Positions 35,876 to 45,316 of a DNA stretch of 64,000 bases are shown piece by piece. A program made the position numbers and the translations under genes. The DNA is taken from contig NZ_JH651384.1 in NCBI RefSeq assembly GCF_000260135.1, positions 4,138,693 to 4,202,692 of the forward strand, in the 5' to 3' direction. Each line of letters starts with the position of its first letter. The stretch's first letter is position 1. This stretch comes from Thiothrix nivea DSM 5205. Lineage in GTDB: Bacteria > Pseudomonadota > Gammaproteobacteria > Thiotrichales > Thiotrichaceae. The notes below the pieces were generated by a model. The model was not told where the DNA came from. It was given only the letters and a program-made list of their open reading frames with translations, and made no database searches.

Positions 35876-36693
35876 CTGCACTTTATGCCTACATCCAGTC
35901 GGACTTCAATTCGCCCGAGCAGATTGTGCTGCCGGGGCAACCACATCCGCCCGGGTTATTGTGTACGGACATTCCTTTCATGCCCGCACCATATCTGGAT
36001 TTACCAAGTGGCGTGACGGAATTCGAGGCTATGTTTTCCAGCCGTTTCTGGAAGGAAATCCGCCGCCGTTACCGGATGTTGGAGCGGCATGAATGCAGGC
36101 TGGAGTTTATGGTTGTCAGTGATGCAGCGGGGATGCAGGTCTGGTTGCCACGGGTACGGCAAGTGTTCCTGAAACGTTGGGAAAAACACTATACCTCGTG
36201 CCTGTGGACGGATGATGATGGGTTTGCGCTGCATTTGCGTAGCGCTGCCAGGTTGGCGGATAGTGGGCAGGCGCAATTGGTGTTGCTGCTGATGGATGGG
36301 GTGGTGGTTACGTATGCGCTGACATTATTGGATGATAGCTGTTGTTACATTTTTCATCATTCAGCTTTGATGGATGAGAAATACAAACCCTATGCGCCAG
36401 GCCGTTTACTGTTTGATTTCATTATCCGCCAGGCCATTAACCAGCGGTTGCGGCGGGTTGATTTCATGCAGGGGGAGGGGGCGCATAAAGCCCTATGGAC
36501 TTCCAGCCAGCGTATGGTGCGCTGGCGTGTTACGTCGCCGCAAACGATACTGGGGTATTTGTTGCACGGGCCACGAGTGGCTTATTACTGGTTGCGGGTA
36601 CGTCTGCAAAACCAACTGGAACTGAAGTTGAAAGTCCAGTACTCCATCGTCTGGCTGCGGGATTTCATGGCTCAGCCGAGGGCGTCAGGCTGA
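35872..36693 (+). CDS. FemAB/CelD-like GNAT-fold acyltransferase
   Basis: A 273-aa soluble protein with the BcsL/CelD-like acetyltransferase pattern. SSRFWKEIRRRYRMLERHE precedes the domain. A central QLVLLLMDGVVVTYALTLLDDSCCYIFHHSAL follows, then YAPGRLLFDFIIRQAINQRLRRVDFMQGEGAHKALW. It may modify the polysaccharide or its precursors together with the membrane acyltransferase it overlaps. ATG 35872 is chosen for the 4-bp overlap; the frame is open back to 35734. Its 3' end overlaps the convergent pectate-lyase-like gene by 29 bp. Confidence 0.8.
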   Translation: MTALYAYIQSDFNSPEQIVLPGQPHPPGLLCTDIPFMPAPYLDLPSGVTEFEAMFSSRFWKEIRRRYRMLERHECRLEFMVVSDAAGMQVWLPRVRQVFLKRWEKHYTSCLWTDDDGFALHLRSAARLADSGQAQLVLLLMDGVVVTYALTLLDDSCCYIFHHSALMDEKYKPYAPGRLLFDFIIRQAINQRLRRVDFMQGEGAHKALWTSSQRMVRWRVTSPQTILGYLLHGPRVAYYWLRVRLQNQLELKLKVQYSIVWLRDFMAQPRASG

Positions 36694-38050
36694 AGACCCA
36701 TTCCTCGATATTGCTGTAGCCGTTGACATTCCTGTCATCGGTGGCATCCGCTTGTTCGGGGTTTAGATTGTTTGCGGTTTCCCATGCGTCAGGAATGCCG
36801 TCACCGTCTTGATCAGGGTAGGGTTTACCTTCGGTGTATGGTGGCCACCCACCGGCATTGCGTTTGCAGCCGTGTGTCCAGCCTTGATCGGTTGAGCTAA
36901 CGCATTGGGGGATTTCGCCTTGGCTTGTTTTGGTGTCATGAATGGCTTGGGTGTCGACTGGATCCCGTTTGGGCAGGGTAGCACCCACTATGGGCAACAG
37001 CTTTTCCAGCAATGTTTGTGCCTTGAATGTGGTGATGGGCGGGGCGGGAAAGCGGATGCTGGATTCCCAGTCCGTAGTTGGCCAGCCCTTGAGGCCAAAA
37101 TCGACGGGCAATGGTTCGGGCTGGTCGTGTTCGCGGATGCTGAGATTTTCTTCCAGAAACAGTTGGTAGCCTTCACCTGAGTTGCGGGCGACGATTTCCG
37201 GCATTTCACGGTTGGAGTCCGGCCCCATGACATACAGGTTGTGGACGAGGTTGGCCTGGATATTGCCCAGTTCCCCCATGATTTCAGCGCCGTTGTGCCC
37301 CCAGTTGTACACGAGGTTGTTGACAACATCCACCACACCCGTGCCGGTCTTGATGCCGGGGTTACGTTCCTGGCTGTGTACGATCAGGTTGTGGTGCAGG
37401 CTGATGGAATGCGAACCTTCCGACCCCAGCAATACACCCCGGCTGCCCGGGCCTTCGTCATTGGAGCCGTTGTACAGGCTCGGGCCGATGATGCTGTTGC
37501 TGATGGTGAGATCGTGTGCGTCGTACCAAGTGGAAATGATTTCGTCAGTTCCCCAAGAAAATGAACAATGATCCAGCACGACATTATAGGTCTGCCTGCC
37601 ATCGGTTTTGCCTTCCGCGCCCAGAATCGACAGGGCATCACGGCAACAGTTGGCTTCATCCGCTGCACCGGCACGGAAGCGCACATGCTGGATCAGGACA
37701 TCGTGGGTGGCAATGGTGAAGGGTTCCCGCCTGATGGTAGGTGCGCCGGTAATCATGATGCCGTCACCGGGTGCAGTCTGGCCGAAAATGGAGATATAGG
37801 GGTTACTGATGGTGAGGTTGCTTTCCAGGTGGATGGTGCCGCCAGTGGTGAACACGACAATCCGGGGTTGTGTTTTTTCGACGCAATCGCGCAAACTGCC
37901 TGACCCGTCATCATCCAGATTGGTTACCTTGCAAACGATGCCACCACGGCCACCCGATGTGCGGGTTCCGAAGCCTTCCGCGCCAGGAAACACCGGTAAT
38001 GCCTGGGCGCAGGAGGTGCAAACGAAATACAGCAACAAGATGCGGAGCAT
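36665..38050 (-). CDS. Secreted pectate-lyase-like parallel beta-helix protein
   Basis: A 461-aa exported protein. The signal peptide MLRILLLYFVCTSCAQA is followed by LPVFPGAEGFGTRTSGGRGG, typical of polysaccharide lyase family 1-like proteins from environmental bacteria. A beta-helix with VLDHCSFSWGTDE and SLHHNLIVHSQERNPGI follows. A calcium-binding-like DQDGDGIPDAWE tail is near the C-terminus. It may trim or release the polysaccharide made by the adjacent cluster; the substrate is inferred only from position. ATG 38050 is preferred over TTG 38080 because a signal peptide follows directly. Confidence 0.8.
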   Translation of the reverse strand: MLRILLLYFVCTSCAQALPVFPGAEGFGTRTSGGRGGIVCKVTNLDDDGSGSLRDCVEKTQPRIVVFTTGGTIHLESNLTISNPYISIFGQTAPGDGIMITGAPTIRREPFTIATHDVLIQHVRFRAGAADEANCCRDALSILGAEGKTDGRQTYNVVLDHCSFSWGTDEIISTWYDAHDLTISNSIIGPSLYNGSNDEGPGSRGVLLGSEGSHSISLHHNLIVHSQERNPGIKTGTGVVDVVNNLVYNWGHNGAEIMGELGNIQANLVHNLYVMGPDSNREMPEIVARNSGEGYQLFLEENLSIREHDQPEPLPVDFGLKGWPTTDWESSIRFPAPPITTFKAQTLLEKLLPIVGATLPKRDPVDTQAIHDTKTSQGEIPQCVSSTDQGWTHGCKRNAGGWPPYTEGKPYPDQDGDGIPDAWETANNLNPEQADATDDRNVNGYSNIEEWVFSLTPSAEP

Positions 38051-38203
38051 TGCTTTGCCTAATGAATGGGTGTGGGTCAAGACTAGTGAAAAAATTGCCT
38101 TATGTCCATCCGGATTGTTGTTTATTTGCTACGCGCAACCCAACCTCGGACTTTTATGCTCTCCGCTGAGGTGAAATTTTTGCGCTTGGTTCCGTTAACT
38201 TAC

Positions 38204-38217
38204 TTGATATAAATCAA
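38204..38217. promoter_or_regulatory. FNR box, distal, ccoN promoter
   Basis: TTGATATAAATCAA matches the FNR/ANR consensus TTGAT-N4-ATCAA perfectly. It lies about 190 bases before ccoN and 60 bp upstream of a second, weaker site. Confidence 0.8.
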
Positions 38218-38263
38218 TAAATTTAGAGTTCTTTGATTTGTCTCCAATCCGCCACAGTTGATG

Positions 38264-38277
38264 TTGATTTTAGTCAA
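38264..38277. promoter_or_regulatory. FNR box, proximal, ccoN promoter
   Basis: TTGATTTTAGTCAA has one mismatch to the FNR consensus. Its centre is about 31 bp before an extended -10-like TGATAGATG at 38295-38303. This is the class II activator position. Confidence 0.6.
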
Positions 38278-38405
38278 GCATTGGCTGCCCTCCCTGATAG
38301 ATGCTCTAGAAGCCGGATTATCTGTTTCCACGACGGATAGTTTCGCGCCTTCCCATGCGGAATGTTCCAGAGTGGTGATGTTTAACTTAATGTTCGGAGG
38401 GACTT

Positions 38406-39842
38406 ATGCAAAACCAGCAGACCTACAATTACAAGGTCGTGCGGCAGTTTGCCATTATGACGGTGGTCTGGGGGATCGTCGGCATGTTGGTAGGCGTGAT
38501 CATTGCCGCGCAGTTACGTTGGCCGGAGTTGAATTTTGATACGCCGTGGTTGACGTTTAGCCGTTTACGCCCGCTGCATACCAATGCGGTTATCTTTGCC
38601 TTCGGGGGTTCCGCCCTGTTTGCGACTTCGCTGTATGTAGTACAGCGTACCTGCCATGTGCGACTGATTTCTGACAAGCTGGCTGCCTTCGTGTTCTGGG
38701 GCTGGCAATTCATCATTGTGCTGGCGGCGATTACGTTCCCGTTGGGGATTACATCCTCCAGGGAATATGCAGAACTGGAATGGCCGATTGACCTGCTGGT
38801 GACCGTGGTGTGGGTGGCTTACGCGATCCTGTTCTTCGGCACTATCATGAAGCGCAAGACTTCGCATATCTATGTGGCGTTGTGGTTCTTTGGTGCGTAT
38901 ATCCTGACCATTGCCTTGCTGCATCTGGTGAATAATGCCGAGTTGCCGATTGTTCTGTTTGGTGGCAGTGACTGGTTCAAGTCCTACTCTGTTTACCCTG
39001 GCGCGATTGATGCGATGGTACAATGGTGGTACGGGCATAATGCAGTAGGTTTCTTCCTGACTGCGGCATTCCTGGGGATGATGTATTACTTCGTGCCCAT
39101 GCAGGCTGGCCGTCCTATTTATTCCTATCGCTTGTCTGTTGTGCATTTCTGGGCGCTGATCTCCACTTATATGTGGGCCGGCCCTCACCATCTGCACTAC
39201 ACTGCGCTGCCTGACTGGACCCAATCCTTGGGTATGATCTTCTCCCTGATCCTGCTGGCTCCTTCTTGGGGCGGTATGATCAACGGCATCATGACGCTTT
39301 CCGGCGCATGGCACAAATTGCGTACTGACCCTATCCTGCGCTTCCTGATTGTTTCCTTGTCCTTCTATGGCATGTCCACGTTTGAAGGCCCAATGATGGC
39401 GATCAAAACCGTGAACGAGCTTTCCCACTACACTGACTGGACGGTTGGTCACGTTCACTCCGGTGCATTGGGCTGGGTGGCAATGGTGTCCATCGGTTCC
39501 CTGTATGCGCTGATTCCGAAGCTGTTCGGCCGTGATGGCATGTACAGTTCCAAGCTGATTGAAGTGCATTTCTGGGTTATGACCGTGGGCGTGGTGCTTT
39601 ACATCGCTGCCATGTGGATTTCCGGTGTGCTGCAAGGCTTGATGTGGCGTGCAGTCAATGCGGACGGTACGCTGACTTACAGCTTCATCGAATCCGTTGA
39701 AGCCATGTATCCGTTCTACTTCGTGCGTTTCCTCGGTGGTGTCCTGGTGCTTGCTGGCATGTTTATCATGGCCTACAACGTCTGGAAAACCGTCGCTGAT
39801 GCGAAGCCTGCCAATGATGCCATTCCGGCAGTCGCCCACTAA
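38406..39842 (+). CDS. ccoN: cbb3-type cytochrome c oxidase subunit I
   Basis: CcoN of 478 aa is the catalytic subunit of the high-affinity cbb3 terminal oxidase. It carries low-spin heme b and the heme b3/CuB centre in the inner membrane. His58 in [14 protein letters not shown] is a heme ligand. [11 protein letters not shown] and [11 protein letters not shown] supply CuB ligands, and [12 protein letters not shown] carries the remaining heme histidines. GGAGG lies 5 bases before the ATG. It is the first gene of ccoNOQP and is preceded by two FNR boxes. Confidence 0.98.
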   Translation: MQNQQTYNYKVVRQFAIMTVVWGIVGMLVGVIIAAQLRWPELNFDTPWLTFSRLRPLHTNAVIFAFGGSALFATSLYVVQRTCHVRLISDKLAAFVFWGWQFIIVLAAITFPLGITSSREYAELEWPIDLLVTVVWVAYAILFFGTIMKRKTSHIYVALWFFGAYILTIALLHLVNNAELPIVLFGGSDWFKSYSVYPGAIDAMVQWWYGHNAVGFFLTAAFLGMMYYFVPMQAGRPIYSYRLSVVHFWALISTYMWAGPHHLHYTALPDWTQSLGMIFSLILLAPSWGGMINGIMTLSGAWHKLRTDPILRFLIVSLSFYGMSTFEGPMMAIKTVNELSHYTDWTVGHVHSGALGWVAMVSIGSLYALIPKLFGRDGMYSSKLIEVHFWVMTVGVVLYIAAMWISGVLQGLMWRAVNADGTLTYSFIESVEAMYPFYFVRFLGGVLVLAGMFIMAYNVWKTVADAKPANDAIPAVAH

Positions 39843-39854
39843 GGAGGATGAATC

Positions 39855-40469
39855 ATGAGTAGCGGACATGACATTGTTGAAAAAAATACGGGCTTGATGG
39901 CTCTGTTGATTGTACTCGTGGTGAGTATGGGGGGCTTGGCTGAGATTGTGCCATTGTTCTTCATGAAAGATACCACCGAGCCTGTCGACGGCTTGAAGCC
40001 TTATACCGCCCTGCAACTGGAAGGGCGTGATGTTTACATCAAGAACGGTTGTTACCTGTGCCATTCGCAAATGATCCGCCCGTTCCGTGCGGAAACCGAG
40101 CGTTATGGGCACTATTCCGTTGCCGGGGAGTTTGTCTACGACCATCCGTTCCAATGGGGTTCCAAGCGTACTGGGCCTGATCTGGCGCGGGTTGGCGGGC
40201 GTTACAGTGATGACTGGCATCGTGTCCACCTGAACAACCCGCGTGACGTGGTGCCTGAGTCCAACATGCCGGGGTTCCCTTGGTTGTCCACCACCGTGCT
40301 GGATGGCGCGGATACGGCGGCCAAGATGAAAACCATGCAGGCGCTGGGCGTTCCTTACACAGATGAAGAAATCGCCAAAGGTCCAGATGAGGTGAAAGGC
40401 AAAACTGAACAGGATGCCTTGATTGCTTATCTGCAAAACCTGGGGACGGTCGTCAAGACCAAAAGGTGA
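39855..40469 (+). CDS. ccoO: cbb3 oxidase subunit II, monoheme cytochrome c
   Basis: CcoO of 204 aa has an N-terminal membrane anchor and one c-type heme site CYLCH, followed by [18 protein letters not shown]. It passes electrons from CcoP to CcoN. AGGAGG lies 8 bases upstream. It follows ccoN by 12 bp. Confidence 0.97.
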   Translation: MSSGHDIVEKNTGLMALLIVLVVSMGGLAEIVPLFFMKDTTEPVDGLKPYTALQLEGRDVYIKNGCYLCHSQMIRPFRAETERYGHYSVAGEFVYDHPFQWGSKRTGPDLARVGGRYSDDWHRVHLNNPRDVVPESNMPGFPWLSTTVLDGADTAAKMKTMQALGVPYTDEEIAKGPDEVKGKTEQDALIAYLQNLGTVVKTKR

Positions 40470-40471
40470 TC

Positions 40472-40654
40472 ATGATGGATTACAACGATTTCCGTGGCAT
40501 AACGACGCTGATGGTGATGATCGCCTTTCTGGGGGTCGTATGGTGGGCTTACAGCAGCAGACGCAAACAGCGCTTTGATAATGCTGCCAATTCCATCTTC
40601 GAGGACGAGGAAAAGCAGTTGCACGATGCGTCAGTTAAGGAGGTAGACAAATGA
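40472..40654 (+). CDS. ccoQ: cbb3 oxidase small subunit CcoQ
   Basis: A small protein of about 60 aa with one membrane helix (TLMVMIAFLGVVWWAY) followed by a basic, then acidic tail. It stabilises the cbb3 complex. Start candidates are ATG 40472 and 40475, after AAAAGG at the ccoO 3' end. The stop overlaps ccoP by 4 bp. Confidence 0.88.
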   Translation: MMDYNDFRGITTLMVMIAFLGVVWWAYSSRRKQRFDNAANSIFEDEEKQLHDASVKEVDK

Positions 40655-41553
40655 GTAGTTTTTGGAGTGGTTGGATTATCCTGATCACACTGGGCAATAT
40701 TTTTGCCTGTTACTGGCTGGTTCGCTGGACAACCAAAAAGCGTTCAGGTGAAGCAGCAATGGGTGAGGTTACAGGGCATCAATGGGATGGCCTGCAAGAG
40801 TATAACAATCCGCTGCCGCGCTGGTGGTTGTGGTTGTTCTACGGCACCCTGGTCTTCTCACTGGGTTATCTGGTGCTGTTCCCCGGTTTGGGTACTTTCA
40901 AAGGTGTGTTGAACTGGAGTTCCCAGGGAAGCCAGTACGGCGATGAGATGGAACAGGCCGCCCAAACCTATGATCCGGTTTTCAAAAAGTATGCCGCCAT
41001 GCCGATTGCCCAGGTAGCTGCGGATGAGGAAGCCAAAGGCATGGGTCGTCGTATGTTCCTGAGCTACTGCTCACAGTGCCATGGCTCTGACGCTGGCGGT
41101 GCGAAAGGTTTCCCCAACTTGGCCGACAATGACTGGTTGTATGGTGGCGCGCCTGAGCAGATCGAACAGACCATCCTGAATGGCCGTCAAGGCGTGATGC
41201 CTCCACACAAGGATCGCGTGGATGAAGCTGGCATTGATGCGCTGGCGAATTACGTCATGAGCCTGAGTGGTCGCGAAGCCGATGCAGCCAAGGTGGCGCA
41301 AGGCCAGCAACTGTTCACAGCAAATGGTTGTATTGCTTGCCATGGCGTGGACGGTAAAGGTAATCAGGCGCTGGGCGCTCCTAATCTGACGGACAATACC
41401 TGGTTGTATGGTTCTTCCGCAGAAACCATCAAGGAAACCATTGCCAATGGCCGTAACGGCCAGATGCCTGCCCATGCCGACTTCCTCGGTACGGACAAGG
41501 TGCATTTGTTGGCAGCTTATGTCTACGGGTTATCCAATCCAGCGGGTAAGTAA
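40651..41553 (+). CDS. ccoP: cbb3 oxidase subunit III, diheme cytochrome c
   Basis: CcoP of 300 aa has membrane helices near the N-terminus (including WLWLFYGTLVFSLGYLVLF). Two cytochrome c domains follow, with heme sites CSQCH and CIACH. The second halves of both domains share the ANGRNGQMPAH / LNGRQGVMPPH pattern. It accepts electrons from soluble cytochromes. The ATG overlaps the ccoQ stop. Confidence 0.97.
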   Translation: MSSFWSGWIILITLGNIFACYWLVRWTTKKRSGEAAMGEVTGHQWDGLQEYNNPLPRWWLWLFYGTLVFSLGYLVLFPGLGTFKGVLNWSSQGSQYGDEMEQAAQTYDPVFKKYAAMPIAQVAADEEAKGMGRRMFLSYCSQCHGSDAGGAKGFPNLADNDWLYGGAPEQIEQTILNGRQGVMPPHKDRVDEAGIDALANYVMSLSGREADAAKVAQGQQLFTANGCIACHGVDGKGNQALGAPNLTDNTWLYGSSAETIKETIANGRNGQMPAHADFLGTDKVHLLAAYVYGLSNPAGK

Positions 41554-41567
41554 AACCCACAATAACG

Positions 41568-41590
41568 GGCCGTCGCAAGACGGCCTGTTT
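41568..41590 (+). terminator. Hairpin after ccoP
   Basis: A 7-bp GC-rich stem, GGCCGTC-GCAA-GACGGCC with a GNRA loop, is followed by TGTTTCTT. It lies 15 bases after the ccoP stop and probably attenuates transcription between ccoP and ccoG. The T-tract is interrupted. Confidence 0.6.
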
Positions 41591-41718
41591 CTTGATAAAA
41601 GTCGTAAAAGTGTTTTGTAAAGCAACAAACTGTTTTTCAAACCGCTTTTTATCAAAGGAATCCGAAGTATAGCGTGTTAGCTTACGAGCCTTGATTAGCC
41701 AGGCTGAAGGGTATTGAA

Positions 41719-43113
41719 ATGTCTGAAAATCCTGCCAAAACTGATGCCGGAAGCGGCAATGACTCTGGTTTCTACCAGAAGCACAAGAAGATCTATCCAC
41801 GCAAAACCAAAGGTTTGTTTACCAACCTGCGCAAGTTCTCCGTATGGGGTTTGTTGGGGCTTTACTATATTCTGCCGTGGCTCAAGTGGAACGACCAGCA
41901 ATTGGTATTGTTTGACCTGCCAGCGCGTAAGTTTTACATATTCGGTATGGTTTTCTGGCCACAGGACGTTTTTTACCTAGCGGTATTGTTGATCCTCGCA
42001 GCTTTGCTGCTGTTTTTCGTGACGGCGCTGGCAGGGCGCGTATGGTGTGGCTACGCCTGCCCGCAAACGGTCTGGAGTGAGGTTTATATCTGGATCGAGC
42101 AGTGGGTGGAAGGCGACCGCCCGCAACAAATCAAGCTGGACAATGCACCGTGGGATCGGGTCAAGATCGGCAAGAAAGTGCTCAAGCAAGTGCTATGGAT
42201 TTTCTTCTCGTTGTGGACGGGCTTTACTTTTGTGGGTTTCTTCGTGCCGGTGGAAGATTTGTGGTTTGAGCTTGCCAGCGGGACTATCGCGGGCTGGTCG
42301 CTGTTCTGGATCCTGTTCTACGCCTTCGCCACTTATGGCAACGCCGGTTTCCTGCGTGAACAGGTCTGTCTCTACATGTGCCCCTATGCACGTTTCCAGA
42401 GCGCCATGTTCGACAAGGACACCATGATCATTTCCTATGACGAGGCGCGTGGCGAACCACGTGGCGCACGCAAGCGCGGGGCGGACAAGCCTGCCGACAA
42501 GGGTGATTGCGTCGACTGTACTCTGTGCGTACAGGTATGCCCGACCGGTATCGACATCCGGGATGGCCTGCAATACCAGTGCATCAGTTGCGCCGCCTGC
42601 ATCGACGCTTGCGATAGCATTATGGATAAAATGGGTTACCCGCGTGGTCTGGTGCGTTACACGACCGAACATGCCCTGAAGGGTGGGACGACACACGTCT
42701 TCCGCGTCCGCACCTTCATTTATGCCGGTTTGCTGTCGTTGATCGCGTTAGCGCTGATGTATTCCATCTTCAACCGGATACCGCTGGAGATGGATATTAT
42801 CCGCGACCGCAATTCCCTGTACCGCGATACCGGTGATGGTAACATTGAAAATGTTTACACCCTGAAAGTCATCAATATGGATGAAAAGGAACACAGCTAT
42901 ACAATCAGTGTTTCCGGTATTGATGGCATGAAGCTGGTAGGTGCGGAAAATGTGCACGTACCATCCGGTAAGGTAACGGAAGTGCCGGTTAAAGTGGTTG
43001 CCAACCCTGACAAAATGGAATCCCGTAGTCAGGAAGTCATGTTCCATATTGAAGCTACCGATACCCCGGCGCTGGCGCAAACCCAGAAGGCTCGGTTCCT
43101 CGGCCCTAATTAA
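41719..43113 (+). CDS. ccoG: cbb3 oxidase accessory protein CcoG (polyferredoxin)
   Basis: CcoG/RdxA of 464 aa is a membrane ferredoxin that reduces copper during assembly of the CuB site. Several helices include a GRVWCGYACPQTVW motif. Two 4Fe-4S clusters are indicated by CVDCTLCVQVCPTGIDIR and CISCAACIDACD. The C-terminal domain is Ig-like and periplasmic (IENVYTLKVINMDEKEHSYTISV). The start is ATG 41719. Confidence 0.96.
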   Translation: MSENPAKTDAGSGNDSGFYQKHKKIYPRKTKGLFTNLRKFSVWGLLGLYYILPWLKWNDQQLVLFDLPARKFYIFGMVFWPQDVFYLAVLLILAALLLFFVTALAGRVWCGYACPQTVWSEVYIWIEQWVEGDRPQQIKLDNAPWDRVKIGKKVLKQVLWIFFSLWTGFTFVGFFVPVEDLWFELASGTIAGWSLFWILFYAFATYGNAGFLREQVCLYMCPYARFQSAMFDKDTMIISYDEARGEPRGARKRGADKPADKGDCVDCTLCVQVCPTGIDIRDGLQYQCISCAACIDACDSIMDKMGYPRGLVRYTTEHALKGGTTHVFRVRTFIYAGLLSLIALALMYSIFNRIPLEMDIIRDRNSLYRDTGDGNIENVYTLKVINMDEKEHSYTISVSGIDGMKLVGAENVHVPSGKVTEVPVKVVANPDKMESRSQEVMFHIEATDTPALAQTQKARFLGPN

Positions 43114-43131
43114 TCAAGGAGCAGTTACAGA

Positions 43132-43635
43132 ATGCACGTTCAAGTTGAAGATACCAGCCCTTGGTATAAACAGTTCTGGCCCTGGGCGTTAATGGTGATG
43201 CCCGCAACGGCGGTGGTGGCTGGCCTCTACACCTATTCGCTGGCCGCATCCGGTTCCAGTGGCTTAGTGGTGGATGACTATTACAATGCAGGCAAAGCCA
43301 TCAACCGTTCATTGGCGAAAGGCCAAAAAGCAGCGGCCATGGGCTTGCAGGGAAAACTGACGCTGGATGGGCAATCGGTACAACTGGCGCTGGATAATGC
43401 TGACATCCAAGCTCAGCAGCAACTGGTGCTGAAACTGTACCATGCCACTTTCCCAGGCCGTGACCAGTCGGTGCTATTGAGCAAAGCCGGTTCCGGCCAG
43501 TGGAGCGGGCGTATCCATGACTTGTCAGCAGGCAAATGGTATATCCATCTGATGCCGATGGATGAAAGCTGGCGTTTGCAAGGTACTTTGCCTAAGGTAG
43601 AAAGTGCCACTCTGGATTTGCAACCGGATTTGTAA
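43132..43635 (+). CDS. ccoH: FixH/CcoH-like cbb3 assembly protein
   Basis: A 167-aa protein with an N-terminal membrane helix after PWYKQFWPWALMVMP and the conserved VVDDYYNAGKAIN motif of FixH. It is needed for cbb3 assembly or stability in relatives. An AAGGAG ribosome site lies about 10 bases before the ATG. It directly follows ccoG, the usual order. Confidence 0.9.
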   Translation: MHVQVEDTSPWYKQFWPWALMVMPATAVVAGLYTYSLAASGSSGLVVDDYYNAGKAINRSLAKGQKAAAMGLQGKLTLDGQSVQLALDNADIQAQQQLVLKLYHATFPGRDQSVLLSKAGSGQWSGRIHDLSAGKWYIHLMPMDESWRLQGTLPKVESATLDLQPDL

Positions 43636-43666
43636 ACCCCCAGCCGGTTGATGGATATAAAAAAGA

Positions 43667-43690
43667 AGGCCCTCGAAAGGAGGGCCTAAG
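43667..43690 (+). terminator. Hairpin terminator after ccoH
   Basis: AGGCCCT pairs with AGGGCCT around a 7-base loop, about 30 bases after the ccoH stop. Downstream Ts are few, so termination strength is uncertain. Confidence 0.55.
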
Positions 43691-43820
43691 TGCTTTAGGG
43701 TATGTAGAGCGTTGTGAAGACTGCCGATTCAGAGGAGGTAACGAACATCGACACCAGCAATCTCCACGACTCATTAAACCCATTTTGTGTGTGGTTTACA
43801 ATCTGCCGGATTCCAGTTTC

Positions 43821-43834
43821 TTGATACATATCAA
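43821..43834. promoter_or_regulatory. FNR box, hemN promoter
   Basis: TTGATACATATCAA matches the FNR consensus perfectly and lies about 75-95 bases before the two possible hemN starts, a suitable place for activation. Confidence 0.85.
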
Positions 43835-43928
43835 CTATGTTTGAGGTTTTGATTTGGGATCTTGCAATTGTTGTGTGGATGCAGCATTTATATAGGCTGC
43901 CAGGGTTATGGCATTAAATGAGGTTATT

Positions 43929-45314
43929 ATGAACATAGTCCAATTCGATGCAAATTTGATACGCCGGTATGACACGGCGGGGCCGCGTTATACATCTTAT
44001 CCGACGGCGGTTGCATTTGGACCTTTTACCGAAGATGAATACAAGGCGCACGCCTACATGAGCAATGAGGATCCTATTCCTCTGCCGTTGTCGCTGTATT
44101 TTCATATCCCGTTTTGCGACACGGTTTGCTTTTACTGTGGTTGTAACAAGATTGTCACCAAGGATCATTCCAAAGCGACTACTTACCTGGAATACCTGTT
44201 CCGTGAAATTGAAATGCAGGCCAAGCTGTATGACCGCGACCGCACGGTGGAGCAATTGCATTGGGGTGGTGGTACGCCCACTTTCCTGAATCACGATGAA
44301 ATGCGCGCGCTGATGGAAAAAACCCGTCAGCATTTCAGCCTGCATATTACGGATGAAGGCGATTATTCCATCGAGATTGACCCGCGCTCCGTGACGGCAG
44401 AAACGATTGGCGTTTTGCGTGAAATCGGCTTTAACCGTTTCAGCCTAGGTGTACAGGATGTGGATGCCAAGGTGCAAGCCGCCGTTAACCGCATCCAGCC
44501 GATTGAACAGACCACTGCCATTATTGATGCCTGCCGTGCACAAGGCGCTAAGTCGATCAGCGTGGATCTGATTTACGGGTTGCCGTTCCAGACGGTTGAT
44601 AGCTTCCGCCAGACGCTGAATACTATCATTGACATGTCACCTGACCGCCTTTCTGTATTCAATTATGCGCACATGCCCAACCTGTTCAAGCCGCAGCGCC
44701 GCATCAACGAAGAAGACTTGCCAACGCCGGAAACCAAGCTGCAAATCATGCAGTTGGCGGTTGAACACCTGACTGCTGCGGGCTACGAATACATCGGCAT
44801 GGATCATTTCGCCAAGCCGGATGATGAGTTGGCGCTCGCCCAGCGGCAGGGAACTTTGCACCGCAATTTCCAAGGCTATACCACCCATGCGGATTGTGAC
44901 CTGATTGGCATGGGCGTCAGTTCCATCAGTAGCGTGGCAGAGTGCTATAGCCAGAATGCCAAGAGCATGGAAGAGTACTGCGCGGCCATAGATGCAGGGT
45001 ATCTGCCAGTTATCAAGGGGCTGACCCTGGATGAAGATGATGTGTTGCGCCGTTACATCATCCAGCAATTGGCTTGTCAGTTTGCGCTGGATTTTTCCCA
45101 GGTTGGGCGTCTGTTTAGTCTGGAGTTCGCTGATTATTTTCAGCGCGAACTGGAAATGCTCCAGCCCATGGCTGCGGATGAATTGCTGCGTTTCACCAAC
45201 AAGGGTGTAGAAGTCACGCCACGTGGGCGTTTCCTGATCCGTAACATTTGCATGGTGTTTGATGTCAGCCTGCGCAAGCAGAGTGTCCAGCAGCGTTTTT
45301 CGCGGGTTATCTGA
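43929..45314 (+). CDS. hemN: Oxygen-independent coproporphyrinogen III oxidase
   Basis: Radical SAM enzyme of 461 aa that decarboxylates coproporphyrinogen III to protoporphyrinogen IX without oxygen. The 4Fe-4S motif is C63-x3-C67-x2-C70 (IPFCDTVCFYCGCNK). GGGTP, the EIDPR strand, the GFNRFSLGVQD region and the C-terminal RNICMVFD...RFSRVI match E. coli HemN. ATG 43929 is preferred because GAGG lies 6 bases upstream; ATG 43908 is the alternative. Heme supply here pairs with the neighbouring cbb3 oxidase under FNR control. Confidence 0.96.
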   Translation: MNIVQFDANLIRRYDTAGPRYTSYPTAVAFGPFTEDEYKAHAYMSNEDPIPLPLSLYFHIPFCDTVCFYCGCNKIVTKDHSKATTYLEYLFREIEMQAKLYDRDRTVEQLHWGGGTPTFLNHDEMRALMEKTRQHFSLHITDEGDYSIEIDPRSVTAETIGVLREIGFNRFSLGVQDVDAKVQAAVNRIQPIEQTTAIIDACRAQGAKSISVDLIYGLPFQTVDSFRQTLNTIIDMSPDRLSVFNYAHMPNLFKPQRRINEEDLPTPETKLQIMQLAVEHLTAAGYEYIGMDHFAKPDDELALAQRQGTLHRNFQGYTTHADCDLIGMGVSSISSVAECYSQNAKSMEEYCAAIDAGYLPVIKGLTLDEDDVLRRYIIQQLACQFALDFSQVGRLFSLEFADYFQRELEMLQPMAADELLRFTNKGVEVTPRGRFLIRNICMVFDVSLRKQSVQQRFSRVI

Positions 45315-45316
45315 AA

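Larger units (their letters stand above)
38051..38405. other. 355-bp regulatory gap upstream of ccoN
   Basis: No gene is visible. The gap holds two FNR boxes (38204-38217 and 38264-38277), an extended -10 candidate and a GGAGG ribosome site just before ccoN. The part nearest the lyase gene shows no recognisable element. Confidence 0.6.

Noticed and set aside
38565-40436. 623-codon minus-strand frame over ccoN/ccoO
   Set aside because: It is a shadow of two clear oxidase genes; the His/Gln-rich composition is typical of antisense frames.
41591-41656. TTGATAAAA and TTTTATCAA half-sites before ccoG as an FNR box
   Set aside because: The halves lie about 50 bp apart, so they do not form one site.
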